DNA from: a virus
Virus record (IMG/VR): IMGVR_UViG_3300031772_004153
Location: 1 to 22,014 of that record
Length of the DNA stretch: 22,014 bases
Direction: 5' to 3' (one strand)
Shown: in pieces, positions 1 to 8,150 of the stretch
How positions within the stretch are numbered: the stretch's first letter is position 1
Layout: every line of letters starts with the position of its first letter
Position numbers and translations under genes: made by a program
Notes under the pieces: model-generated
Seen by the model: only the letters and a program-made list of their open reading frames with translations
Told to the model about the DNA's origin: nothing
Databases searched by the model: none

Positions 1-3000
1 TGTGGCAGTTTCGCCACCAGAGGATTCATTTGCATAATCAGAAGCATTGTCAGGCTCTAAAATTTCATCATCATCAGTAATTGCACGTATAGAATTTAGA
101 TCCATTGTATCCAAAGCGGCTTGTTCTTTCTTTAAGATTGCAACTGAAATTGCCTCTTTACGCATTTTTCGCTGTTCATCTTCCCATTCAAGCCCAAGTG
201 AACGATAAAGCGTGTGCAAAGATACTCTTTTTTGTCCGCCTTCGCCCTGTGTTAGCTGCGATAGTACATTCATATAATCACCGGCATCAAATAATGACAT
301 ATGATTCCAGTCAATTTCAGGAACTATTAATTGTTTTTCTGATTTACCGCTGCCCTTTTTGTATTCATAAAAACCTTGAATATGTGATATTGGTGCAAAA
401 ATTTTTCTTTTTAACCACATACTCATCATGTTTCTAAATTGCATATATCGTTGGCGCAAAATATCCATCGCAACGCCGCCATTAGCATATGTAGTATCAG
501 AGCCTCCGTCCATTAATACTGACGGAACTTGCAAACCTACATATATTTCTTTTATTAGTTGAGTGATGTCATTACCAATATCTAAAATGCCTTGACCATA
601 CCCAACTCTCTCTACAGACACGCCTTCATGAGTAAAAATCTTGAAGTCTTTATCGTATTGAGCGGAGTTTCCTTGAATTGTTATTTTCCCATTTCTCCTG
701 GTAATAAACAAACCTGTTGGTACCTCAAAGCACCACACTTTACCATTATAGTTTTCGATTATTAATGGATTTGTTTCTTTTAAACTATTGCCTTTATGAA
801 TTAATGGCGTTCTGCCTTTGCCATTAATATCTTCAGACCAAGAAATATCATAAACTTTAGTGCCCCTGGCTGATGTTGCTAAAAGCGGAACATAGCCACA
901 TTTATAAGCCATTTCATACACATCATCTGCAAGTTGTTTAGAAATTGTTGTATATCTACATAATTTTAGCTTATTTAATTTGCTAAAAGAAACGTTCCCA
1001 TCTCCGCAAACCAATGCCGATAATACTATTTTTAATAATCTTGGTGATAACTCTAAAATCCATTTAGGCATTTTCTTATGTGCAGATGTTGAATCGCCGC
1101 CAACTCCAATTTCATTTTTGAAGTACTCATACAAACCTTTATTGGATATTTTCCCTGACCATATACCATTTTTATTAATGTAATGGCTAGTTTTCATGTC
1201 TAATAATTTTGCAAATTCAGTTAAACACTTTCTCATTTTAGGATAATGTTTTTTATCTGTAATAGTAGATTGGCAAATGCTCGTATAGTAATTTCTGCTG
1301 CTTTTATATACACAGCCTTCACTTAATAGGTATCCAATATACTCTAAATAATTTTCTATTGGAACGCTTTTATCGCAAATATTAGTGGACACAATATCTT
1401 TCCCCGTCCACTTTATATGTGACTTAAACTTATGATAATTATTAATTAATAATTTATCGGCACATAATTTATGCCATGACCCATATTTTGATCCATTTTC
1501 TCTTTTTGAAACCCATAATTTGTGATTAGGCGTGACTTTCAAATCAACTTTTTTGTTAGAAAAATGATACATCTCCCCTTCATAATTATATACGCTCGCG
1601 CCTGTAGGTGTATGGTACTCCAATTCTTCATTATTAGGATTAAAACAAGCGATTTTTACATTATTTTTTGGATAAGCTAAACAAATTGGGTAGCTATAAG
1701 TTCCGTCCATAATTTCAGAATACTGTATTACTTCATCGAACCTTTTAAACCCACTATCTGTAAGTACTTCAGTTTCTTCATCATGACATTCAAAGATTTC
1801 GCGCCAAGCATCTAAATCTGCGTGAGTTGGCTTATAATCGCCGGCTCCCCCTCCAACCTTAACTAAAGTTAGTGGATTGATCATACCGTCAGCTTGAGCA
1901 AATTTACTATTTCCATGAATAGCTAATTTGCCGTTACGTCTTGTTATAAATAATCCTGTTGGAACTTCAAAGCACCAAACTTTTCCATTATAATCAATTT
2001 CATTAATTATTGCCCCACCACCAGCCCCATCTTTGCTTTTTGTTCCAGTATAAACCAATGGTTCGTTGCCATAATCTGTATCTGACCACATAACAATATA
2101 TTCTGTTACAATTCGTCCATCAGATTTTTTTGCAACTGAAACGCAAATATTTGGAACAAATCCGATTTTATAAACTAATTCATATACATCGTCAGCCAGT
2201 TGCTTGGAAATAGTTGAATATTTAAATGACTTAGATTCAGTGCCATATTTACTTTGACTTTTTGAACCATCACCAGATACTAATGAATCTAAAACAATAC
2301 TAAGAAGATCTGGTCTAAGGTTAAGTACCCAACGGGGCAAATGTTTATGTTCTGACCGGGTGGACCCGCTAGTACCAATTTCATTTTTAAAATATTTAAC
2401 TAAATCTTTTCCGTGAATTCTACTTTCCCATTTTTCTTTTGGAGTATTTTTTGAATATCCAGAACCTTTAATATCGATATATGAACAACATTTTACATTT
2501 AATTTATCAGCAAATGCCTCAAATGATTGTCTCATATCTTTATAACAACTACTAGACGTTAACTGATTAACACATATAACAGCATCATAACGGTCATTTT
2601 TAGAATTTTCATAAACACAACCTTCAGATATAATGTATCCAAGAACTTTAAGATAAAGCTTAATAGGGATATGTTTATTATAAATAGCTACATTATCTAT
2701 GTATTCACCAGAAACATATTTTGATTTAGAATTAAATTTATAATATTTCTTCTTAAAAAGAAGATCTTGGGCAGGCCGTTTTATGCTCTCTCCCCAAACA
2801 CCATTTGTTTGTTCTTTTACCCACATTTTATGATTAGGGGAAACTAATGTGTCAATTTTTTTACCAGTAAAATGAAGCATTTTTCCTTCATGATGTGACA
2901 TGTGAAGCTCAGTTGGCTTATGATATTCTATTTCATTTGTGTCTGGATTAACGCATGCAACTTTAAAATTTTCTTTCATGGTCAAAATGGAGTTTATTTT

Positions 3001-4053
3001 TCCGTTTTCATCTAAATCAATGCCATTAACATAATTTGGATTAATAGATACGCTAGTTGTTAATTCTGTTAACTGATCAATAGTTTTAAACCCTTTATCA
3101 GTTAAAACCTCCGTGTCATCAGAATAACATTCTCTTAATTTATCAAATAACATTAGTTGTCTAAATATACAAACAGGCAGCCCAGTGCCTCTAATTTCAT
3201 AAGGACTAATTCTTCTTGCCAAATGAGATACATGGAAGTTATCAAGCGGAATATTGTCGCCCCTCTTAACGCAATCAATTATATGCTGGTTCAACTGCTT
3301 TCGTTGAGCTAAATCTGATGGCTTATTTGACTGTACTATTTTTTTCAAACCTTCATCCGGCCGCATCATTATAATGGGATCGCTAGCAACCGCAGTCTTC
3401 TTAACGATCATATAGTCTGGATTCTGAATTAAAAACCTACTCCATTTTCCGCGGCTTTGATCTAACTCTGCATATATAAATGATTCCCCAAGTAACCAGA
3501 ACTCTTGGGCAATCTGAACACAAACATTCATCAAGTCAGTCTCTTCAATCATATCATTAAAAAACTTTTCAACTTCTTTATTAGGGCACTTTATATTTAA
3601 TTTACTGATTGGATAAGTGCTATGAAGGCTTATTGCATTATGAACAAATGGATTTAATGCGTAAAATGCTCGACACCATGCATTTATTGTAGCACGATCT
3701 CTTGGAAGGTTCAAGTTGCTGCTTAACCATAAAGGAGAATATATTTCTGGCGTTTGCTTTACAGTATCGTTTGTGCCCTTAAACCCACCGCCGCTACTTG
3801 TCACTTGGCTTTGTTTTTTAAATCCAATTGAAGCAGATACATTCGACGCATTAGTAATATTATAATTATTTAATGCTGATGAAGATCCGTCTTTAAATAA
3901 TCCTTGCTCAACCTCTTGCGCCAATGAACTCCGTCGCTCGCTAGACACTGCGTTTGCCATCGTTGCGCTAACATTAGGAATTTGATTATTTTTCGGACTA
4001 TTTATAGATTCACTTCTTTGAACATACTTGGTATTTGATTTAAAATTTGACAT
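1..4053 (-). CDS. Phage portal protein with two inteins (3' end outside window)
   Basis: The portal forms the ring at the head vertex through which DNA is packaged and ejected, and is the docking site for the terminase encoded just upstream. I translated the frame through codon 1351; it has no stop and leaves the window. The N-extein (residues 1-308) opens with a Ser/Asn/Gln-rich stretch, then portal-like segments such as FVHNAISLHS (about 133) and EFWLLGESFIYAELD (about 178). Intein 1 covers residues 309-715, a 40-residue middle extein 716-755, intein 2 756-1129, and the C-extein 1130 onward with VPSVLMDGGSDTTYANGG near 1175. Splicing would leave at least 570 residues, normal for a portal. 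The ATG follows AAGG by seven bases. The portal call rests on extein sequence and on adjacency to the terminase; the intein call is firmer than the exact portal family. Confidence 0.85.
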   Translation of the reverse strand, partial: MSNFKSNTKYVQRSESINSPKNNQIPNVSATMANAVSSERRSSLAQEVEQGLFKDGSSSALNNYNITNASNVSASIGFKKQSQVTSSGGGFKGTNDTVKQTPEIYSPLWLSSNLNLPRDRATINAWCRAFYALNPFVHNAISLHSTYPISKLNIKCPNKEVEKFFNDMIEETDLMNVCVQIAQEFWLLGESFIYAELDQSRGKWSRFLIQNPDYMIVKKTAVASDPIIMMRPDEGLKKIVQSNKPSDLAQRKQLNQHIIDCVKRGDNIPLDNFHVSHLARRISPYEIRGTGLPVCIFRQLMLFDKLRECYSDDTEVLTDKGFKTIDQLTELTTSVSINPNYVNGIDLDENGKINSILTMKENFKVACVNPDTNEIEYHKPTELHMSHHEGKMLHFTGKKIDTLVSPNHKMWVKEQTNGVWGESIKRPAQDLLFKKKYYKFNSKSKYVSGEYIDNVAIYNKHIPIKLYLKVLGYIISEGCVYENSKNDRYDAVICVNQLTSSSCYKDMRQSFEAFADKLNVKCCSYIDIKGSGYSKNTPKEKWESRIHGKDLVKYFKNEIGTSGSTRSEHKHLPRWVLNLRPDLLSIVLDSLVSGDGSKSQSKYGTESKSFKYSTISKQLADDVYELVYKIGFVPNICVSVAKKSDGRIVTEYIVMWSDTDYGNEPLVYTGTKSKDGAGGGAIINEIDYNGKVWCFEVPTGLFITRRNGKLAIHGNSKFAQADGMINPLTLVKVGGGAGDYKPTHADLDAWREIFECHDEETEVLTDSGFKRFDEVIQYSEIMDGTYSYPICLAYPKNNVKIACFNPNNEELEYHTPTGASVYNYEGEMYHFSNKKVDLKVTPNHKLWVSKRENGSKYGSWHKLCADKLLINNYHKFKSHIKWTGKDIVSTNICDKSVPIENYLEYIGYLLSEGCVYKSSRNYYTSICQSTITDKKHYPKMRKCLTEFAKLLDMKTSHYINKNGIWSGKISNKGLYEYFKNEIGVGGDSTSAHKKMPKWILELSPRLLKIVLSALVCGDGNVSFSKLNKLKLCRYTTISKQLADDVYEMAYKCGYVPLLATSARGTKVYDISWSEDINGKGRTPLIHKGNSLKETNPLIIENYNGKVWCFEVPTGLFITRRNGKITIQGNSAQYDKDFKIFTHEGVSVERVGYGQGILDIGNDITQLIKEIYVGLQVPSVLMDGGSDTTYANGGVAMDILRQRYMQFRNMMSMWLKRKIFAPISHIQGFYEYKKGSGKSEKQLIVPEIDWNHMSLFDAGDYMNVLSQLTQGEGGQKRVSLHTLYRSLGLEWEDEQRKMRKEAISVAILKKEQAALDTMDLNSIRAITDDDEILEPDNASDYANESSGGETAT
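667..1788 (-). mobile_element. Intein 2 of the portal, with LAGLIDADG homing endonuclease
   Basis: Second in-frame intein, 374 residues. It begins at Cys (1786-1788) with CHDEETEVLTDSGFKRFDEV. Block B is LKVTPNHKLW, His near residue 89. The endonuclease motifs are IGYLLSEGCVY (about 151) and LSALVCGDG (about 256), with acidic residues kept. It ends VWCFEVPTGLFITRRNGK, then TIQGN before Ser+1. Compared with intein 1 it shares the A, B, endonuclease and C-terminal blocks and internal strings such as ISKQLADDVYE and YFKNEIG. It is 33 residues shorter, with gaps spread through linkers. The DNA of the C-terminal blocks is also clearly similar (about 690-750 against 1930-1990). The terminal block has Gln where intein 1 has His, so C-terminal cleavage may be slower. 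Confidence 0.92.
1909..3129 (-). mobile_element. Intein 1 of the portal, with LAGLIDADG homing endonuclease
   Basis: In-frame protein-splicing element of 407 residues. It begins at Cys (3127-3129) with block A CYSDDTEVLTDKGF. Block B is TLVSPNHKMW with its His near intein residue 100. The two endonuclease motifs are LGYIISEGCVY (about 163) and LDSLVSGDG (about 280), with the acidic residues kept (E and D). The C-terminal block reads VWCFEVPTGLFITRRNGK and ends IHGN, followed by Ser as the +1 extein residue. All nucleophiles needed for splicing are present (Cys1, terminal Asn, Ser+1). The residue before the last Asn is Gly, not the usual His; other phage inteins with RRNGK endings, as I recall, also end in GN. 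Both splicing and homing activity look intact. It is homologous to intein 2 over its full length. Confidence 0.92.
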
Positions 4054-4096
4054 TATGGCCTTGGCTTAATATTCTATCTATAATTATATCAGCATA

Positions 4097-5974
4097 TTAC
4101 ATTTTTCTTGATATATGTCCTAAAACTGCCAAAGGCTTATTTGTAGCTGTTTTAGAAGAATTATTGGAAAAATTAAAAGACGGGTTTTTATTTGTAAATG
4201 CGTCAGTTATCAAAAACTTATAAGCAATATAAGCATTTAACAGAGCCATAAACCCATCATTTGGAGTTGATCCTTTAACATAATGTATTGTAGGGTCTCC
4301 ATATTTAGATATCATTGGTTTAATTTCCATACTTGAACAATGATTTATTAGCCAGCCAACTTTTTCAAAATCACCCAATGGAAATCTAATATTTCCAGCT
4401 TTCATTAATTCAAGCAATTCCGCGATATAATAATCTCTTTCAAATACAATTTCTTTTGGGAATGCATCTGCAGTGTATTTAATATTGCCGTTAATCTTGT
4501 TATGAGCCCTTGAAACTAAATATCTATCACCATAAGCTGTGTGCATTATTGTTGAAAAGTCTTGTGAAAACCCGATGTCCCCAATGGCGAGATTAACGCT
4601 ATATTGCCTCATTATTTGGTCTATAATACCTTTTTTGCTCTCTAAATCATTTCTTTTAAATTTTGTTGCAAATTCTATTGACAATAATCCAGGCCCCTTA
4701 AGCGTCAAAACAACTGCGGTGCTATATGATTGGCCCCTCATAGATGTTTTATCTGGATTTGCCAACTGCTCTAAATCTGCTCTTGCACCATAATCTATCC
4801 CTAGAAGAACCATATTTTCTTCTCCAGGAACTATTCTAGCCCTTAGTTTTCTTTCAACATCGCCACATTTTTCTCTTATTTCTTCCGGAGTAATTGGGCT
4901 TGAATCTCCCTGAAAAAACTCTCCTAAGATTTCATTTTGCCAAGACCGTTCTGTTGCAGTAGGACTAACACCAGGTTTTTGTTTCAGAACATCTTCTTTT
5001 GTAAAGTTTGGCATATAAAGCTGATTAAGATGAAACCCAACATATTCGCACTCTTCGGAATCTTTTGATGACACCCATTTACCGCTTTCGGCCGATATTC
5101 TTTTATCTTGCTCAAATCCACAGTGTGTGCACTTAACAATAAATCCATGAAGCCAAATCTTTTCCCATGCATCTGACTCGGGCGTATATAATGGAAAATT
5201 CTTTTTACATTTTGTGCAGCCTAAATAATAATACTGTAATGATGATGATTGCCAAATTTTATGAAAAATAGAACCTTTTTTCTTTGGAGTTCCGAAATAT
5301 ACCTGAACCCCTTGATTTCTTGGGCCATATTTAGATTGCGCCAACATCTTTGTAGCGTTGTTTATTGCATCTTGTGGTATATCTTGAATTTCGTCCATAA
5401 AAATAACGTCAGCACTACGACCACGTAATCTGTCGGCGTCTAGACCAGTTGACTCAATCCAAATGTGATTTCCTCCGGTAAATTGCTTAAAGTGTAATGA
5501 ATCATTGGTGGCAGTGGTGGTATCAATTAAATTTTGCATATACGATTTAATTTTTACACCCTTTTTATCTGTTTGATTTTCTATTAAAGAAGAACTAATC
5601 ATTGGATTAAGTTTAGTTTTTGAATATGCAGCAGCTACCTCTAACTGTGGAAATGCGTGAATAACTCTGATTGGCGGCTTATTTCCAGCTCCAAATAATC
5701 CGCTGCCCATAAAATACATTTCAAGGGCGGCGGCCATTGTAGTTCCACCAACTTGACGACCCTTGACAATAACAACCGGTTTCGCGTCCTTATCTAACGC
5801 TTTGATTCCGACATATCTATATACGTCCGAAAATGGCTTATATCCATTACCACTTAATCTAAACGGCTCGCCTTCAAGAGTTAAATAATGTTCCGCAAAA
5901 CTTACCGGATCAAGATTTAAAAGGGACTTTCTTAATTTATGAAATAATTCATTCTTATCACTTGCATTTGACAT
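4097..5974 (-). CDS. terL: Terminase large subunit, lambda gpA-like
   Basis: The 625-residue DNA-packaging motor: an N-terminal ATPase that drives DNA through the portal and a C-terminal RNase H-like nuclease that cuts concatemers. Seen in order: Walker A-like GRQVGGTT (about 72-79), Walker B VIFMDE (190-195), motif III FGTPKKKGS (228-236), a zinc-ribbon-like insertion CTKC...CTHC (about 253-285), and nuclease acids in LLGIDYG (D394), IGDIGFSQD (D466) and NDGFMALLNAY (about D573). The ribbon between ATPase and nuclease, and a Walker A without lysine in the usual place, both resemble the lambda gpA group. It lies 43 bases upstream of the portal gene, a common pairing. No upstream in-frame start exists before a stop, so the ATG at 5974 stands, although its ribosome binding site is weak. 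No small terminase was recognised. Confidence 0.93.
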   Translation of the reverse strand: MSNASDKNELFHKLRKSLLNLDPVSFAEHYLTLEGEPFRLSGNGYKPFSDVYRYVGIKALDKDAKPVVIVKGRQVGGTTMAAALEMYFMGSGLFGAGNKPPIRVIHAFPQLEVAAAYSKTKLNPMISSSLIENQTDKKGVKIKSYMQNLIDTTTATNDSLHFKQFTGGNHIWIESTGLDADRLRGRSADVIFMDEIQDIPQDAINNATKMLAQSKYGPRNQGVQVYFGTPKKKGSIFHKIWQSSSLQYYYLGCTKCKKNFPLYTPESDAWEKIWLHGFIVKCTHCGFEQDKRISAESGKWVSSKDSEECEYVGFHLNQLYMPNFTKEDVLKQKPGVSPTATERSWQNEILGEFFQGDSSPITPEEIREKCGDVERKLRARIVPGEENMVLLGIDYGARADLEQLANPDKTSMRGQSYSTAVVLTLKGPGLLSIEFATKFKRNDLESKKGIIDQIMRQYSVNLAIGDIGFSQDFSTIMHTAYGDRYLVSRAHNKINGNIKYTADAFPKEIVFERDYYIAELLELMKAGNIRFPLGDFEKVGWLINHCSSMEIKPMISKYGDPTIHYVKGSTPNDGFMALLNAYIAYKFLITDAFTNKNPSFNFSNNSSKTATNKPLAVLGHISRKM

Positions 5975-6005
5975 GACAATTAAATTGACGCCGCGACTTC
6001 CTTAA

Positions 6006-6620
6006 TTATTTTGTGGCGGGTAACAAACTTCTGAACGCATCATCATTTGAAGGATCAATATCAGCATCGTGAGCATCCTGCATCACTCTACCAAGATTAT
6101 TATATTGAGCGTCATTTACAGAATTCTTATTTTTTTCTTCCATATTCATATTGCTAATAAAAATAATTAAATTATCATCTTCCCAATCTTTTGGATCAGC
6201 AATATCGTTTCTATGAAGCTCTTTTATTTTTCCAACAATAGCAGGTATGGTTGAATTACCCTTTGTGTCTTGAATAAAGTTCTCGGTTGTTTTTTTAATT
6301 GCCGGCACCCTGACAAATACAAGTGGCTCTTTAGACGCAAGCTTATTTGTGTAGCTTTGTCCAGATTGTTTAACTTTATTTCTATAAGCAACTAACCCGC
6401 TTCTCTCTTGCATATCATTAACAGCAGCCTCTACTGATGAAAATTTTGATTTTTTAGTATCCATTATTGAAACAATTTGTTCATATATGGATTTTTCTCG
6501 ACGAGGCTCAACTGCATTCCTCTCGAGATTTTTTTCAAATTCATTCATCCAATTATCCTCTGAATTTGACGCCTCGGACTCTCGAATTACTAATGGCAAC
6601 TGTCTCCTAGAATATGACAT
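6006..6620 (-). CDS. Unknown protein upstream of terminase
   Basis: A 204-residue hydrophilic protein that I do not recognise. I place the start at the ATG at 6620 because AAGGAA stands five bases before it; an in-frame ATG at 6653 lies inside the preceding gene and has no such site. The sequence is rich in Lys, Glu, Asp and Asn with no membrane segment or signal peptide. The middle (about residues 65-130) is basic, for example YRNKVKQSGQSYTNKL, and the last 50 residues are acidic and Asn-rich. It ends 31 bases before the terminase gene, so a packaging role such as small terminase subunit or packaging accessory is possible, but no motif supports it. Confidence 0.8.
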   Translation of the reverse strand: MSYSRRQLPLVIRESEASNSEDNWMNEFEKNLERNAVEPRREKSIYEQIVSIMDTKKSKFSSVEAAVNDMQERSGLVAYRNKVKQSGQSYTNKLASKEPLVFVRVPAIKKTTENFIQDTKGNSTIPAIVGKIKELHRNDIADPKDWEDDNLIIFISNMNMEEKNKNSVNDAQYNNLGRVMQDAHDADIDPSNDDAFRSLLPATK

Positions 6621-6628
6621 AAAGTTCC

Positions 6629-7579
6629 TTATGAGCTGAATTGAGCTGACCAATCAACATTATCAGACGATGTACGATCAACATCTTCTTCGCCAATCAG
6701 ACCCCTATCAAGTCTAACTGGAAACCCCATATCAGAAATTAATTGAATTGTTTCCGTCTTTTCACGATCTGTTAGTTTATATTTTTTGCATAGCCCACTA
6801 AACGTGCCCTCTATATCATGACCGGCAGAAATATATCCGTTGATACAAGTCCTTGCAATACTTGAAATTAATAAAGGAACGGTAACATAAATGCCTTGAA
6901 CACCGGTAATCTTTTGAGCCTCTTTAACTATTTCAGAATTAACACTAGCCTTCTTCTTTTTTGTCTTTTTCTTTATTTTTTCTAAACGCTCTTCAAGCCG
7001 CTCAATGCCGTCCTCAATTTTAGAACGAACATCTTCAATTTTATCAGCATCTAATTCGCCATCAAGATCCATTCTCATAGCTTTTGATATTTCATTATCA
7101 AGCTTTTCAAGATATGCCGAAGCTCTTTCAATACCCGAACTATCAAATCCGCTGTGCTTGGGAACTGATTTAAATCTATCTTGTATCCATTCTAAGAAAC
7201 CTTCGGCTCCTTTTGATGACCAATTCCAATGATCTGCTTTTTTTGAAGACTTAGCGTCATTTGTATCCGCCTTTTCATCTTTTACAGGCTCTTTAACGTC
7301 TTCAACAACCTCAAGTAATTTTTCTTTTTCAGGATCTAATTTTCCATTAAGACCCGGAATAGACCCAAGATCTTCGATAACAATTTCTATTTGTACAGGC
7401 TCAGACACCTCCATCATTTCTTCAGGACATTCAAAATGATGCTGGTGGGGTTCGTGATGTTCGTGCATTAGAGCCTCTTCTACTTCTAACGTAATCGGCG
7501 CAACCATTACTGGCATAGCGGAACTATCGTCCTCTATTACCAATTCTTCAATATCATGCGCGTTTGATTGAAATTCCAT
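6629..7579 (-). CDS. Unknown acidic protein with His-rich N-terminal cluster
   Basis: 316 residues, not recognised. The first 110 residues are strongly acidic and probably disordered, and include a dense histidine cluster, MHEHHEPHQHHFEC (residues 38-51), that could bind a metal ion. A long charged helix or coiled coil follows at about 150-215, ending in a lysine tract KIKKKTKKKK. A more folded C-terminal part (about 215-305) contains GVQGIYVTVPLLISS and GLCKKYKLTDREKTETIQL. AGAGG sits eight bases before the ATG. It lies eight bases upstream of the next gene in the same direction. The split between acidic and basic regions would suit an assembly or scaffold-type protein, but this is only a guess. 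Confidence 0.8.
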   Translation of the reverse strand: MEFQSNAHDIEELVIEDDSSAMPVMVAPITLEVEEALMHEHHEPHQHHFECPEEMMEVSEPVQIEIVIEDLGSIPGLNGKLDPEKEKLLEVVEDVKEPVKDEKADTNDAKSSKKADHWNWSSKGAEGFLEWIQDRFKSVPKHSGFDSSGIERASAYLEKLDNEISKAMRMDLDGELDADKIEDVRSKIEDGIERLEERLEKIKKKTKKKKASVNSEIVKEAQKITGVQGIYVTVPLLISSIARTCINGYISAGHDIEGTFSGLCKKYKLTDREKTETIQLISDMGFPVRLDRGLIGEEDVDRTSSDNVDWSAQFSS

Positions 7580-7622
7580 TTTGTGGCCTCTAAATTAAAG
7601 ATGTGCTCTATTATATACATAA

Positions 7623-8150
7623 TTATGGCAATATAACGCCAGTTGGTTTAAAGCATTTTTCAGTATTGCTTATTCCATAATACAAGTTTTTAGTTTCCGC
7701 AGGCTCTTCGTCTATAACCCTCTCGTTTCCATCTTGAATGCCAAAAGGATTAAATTTAATTGGATCCGGGCTATCTTCAGTTCCATAATATAATTTACTA
7801 ATAGGATGACCATCTTTATCTGTTAATTCTGGATTAATATTATCAAGAAGCCCGATCTGCAAAACCTCTTCATATGGTATAGTATTAACACTTTCATCAT
7901 CAATAAAATCTATATTATTTTTATCAGCAGCAAATGCCAGCAAAGCAAGCTTTCGTTTTCTATTTTTTCGATTTCGTTTTTTCTTCAAAAAATCTGATAC
8001 ACTTTTGTATTTATGTATATTTGAAAAAAAACCTGTTCCGGGACCTTGTTTGGCTGGGCCGTTAACACCCTCAGTTTCGTATAAATCATAGTTCTTGAAA
8101 AATACCGGCGGCCTAGTGTAAACACGAGGAGATTTGCTTTTACTGGCCAT
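7623..8150 (-). CDS. Unknown small protein with basic patch
   Basis: 175 residues, no recognised family. The N-terminal part is basic and aromatic (SPRVYTRPPVFFKNYDLYE), followed by a very basic helix KKKRNRKNRKRKLALLAF (about residues 55-72) that could contact DNA or a capsid surface. The remainder is acidic with many Asp, Asn and Pro. A strong Shine-Dalgarno, GGAGGAG, stands five bases before the ATG. The start overlaps the end of the nucleotidyltransferase gene by 11 bases, so the two are probably translated from one message. It has no Cys-pair motif, transmembrane segment or signal peptide. Confidence 0.8.
   Translation of the reverse strand: MASKSKSPRVYTRPPVFFKNYDLYETEGVNGPAKQGPGTGFFSNIHKYKSVSDFLKKKRNRKNRKRKLALLAFAADKNNIDFIDDESVNTIPYEEVLQIGLLDNINPELTDKDGHPISKLYYGTEDSPDPIKFNPFGIQDGNERVIDEEPAETKNLYYGISNTEKCFKPTGVILP

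Noticed and set aside
105-1183. Plus-strand open frames at 105-437 and 980-1183
   Set aside because: They lie antisense to the long portal/intein frame, which is continuous and has clear motifs; the plus-strand products have no recognisable features.
667-3129. Group I intron or separate inserted genes in the portal
   Set aside because: The frame is open throughout, and both insertions carry intein splicing blocks A, B, F and G with Cys1 and terminal Asn, so they are spliced at protein level.
7590-7620. TATAAT-like sequence on the minus strand before the gene at 7579
   Set aside because: No acceptable -35 at 16-18 bases; in such AT-rich DNA an isolated -10 match has little weight.
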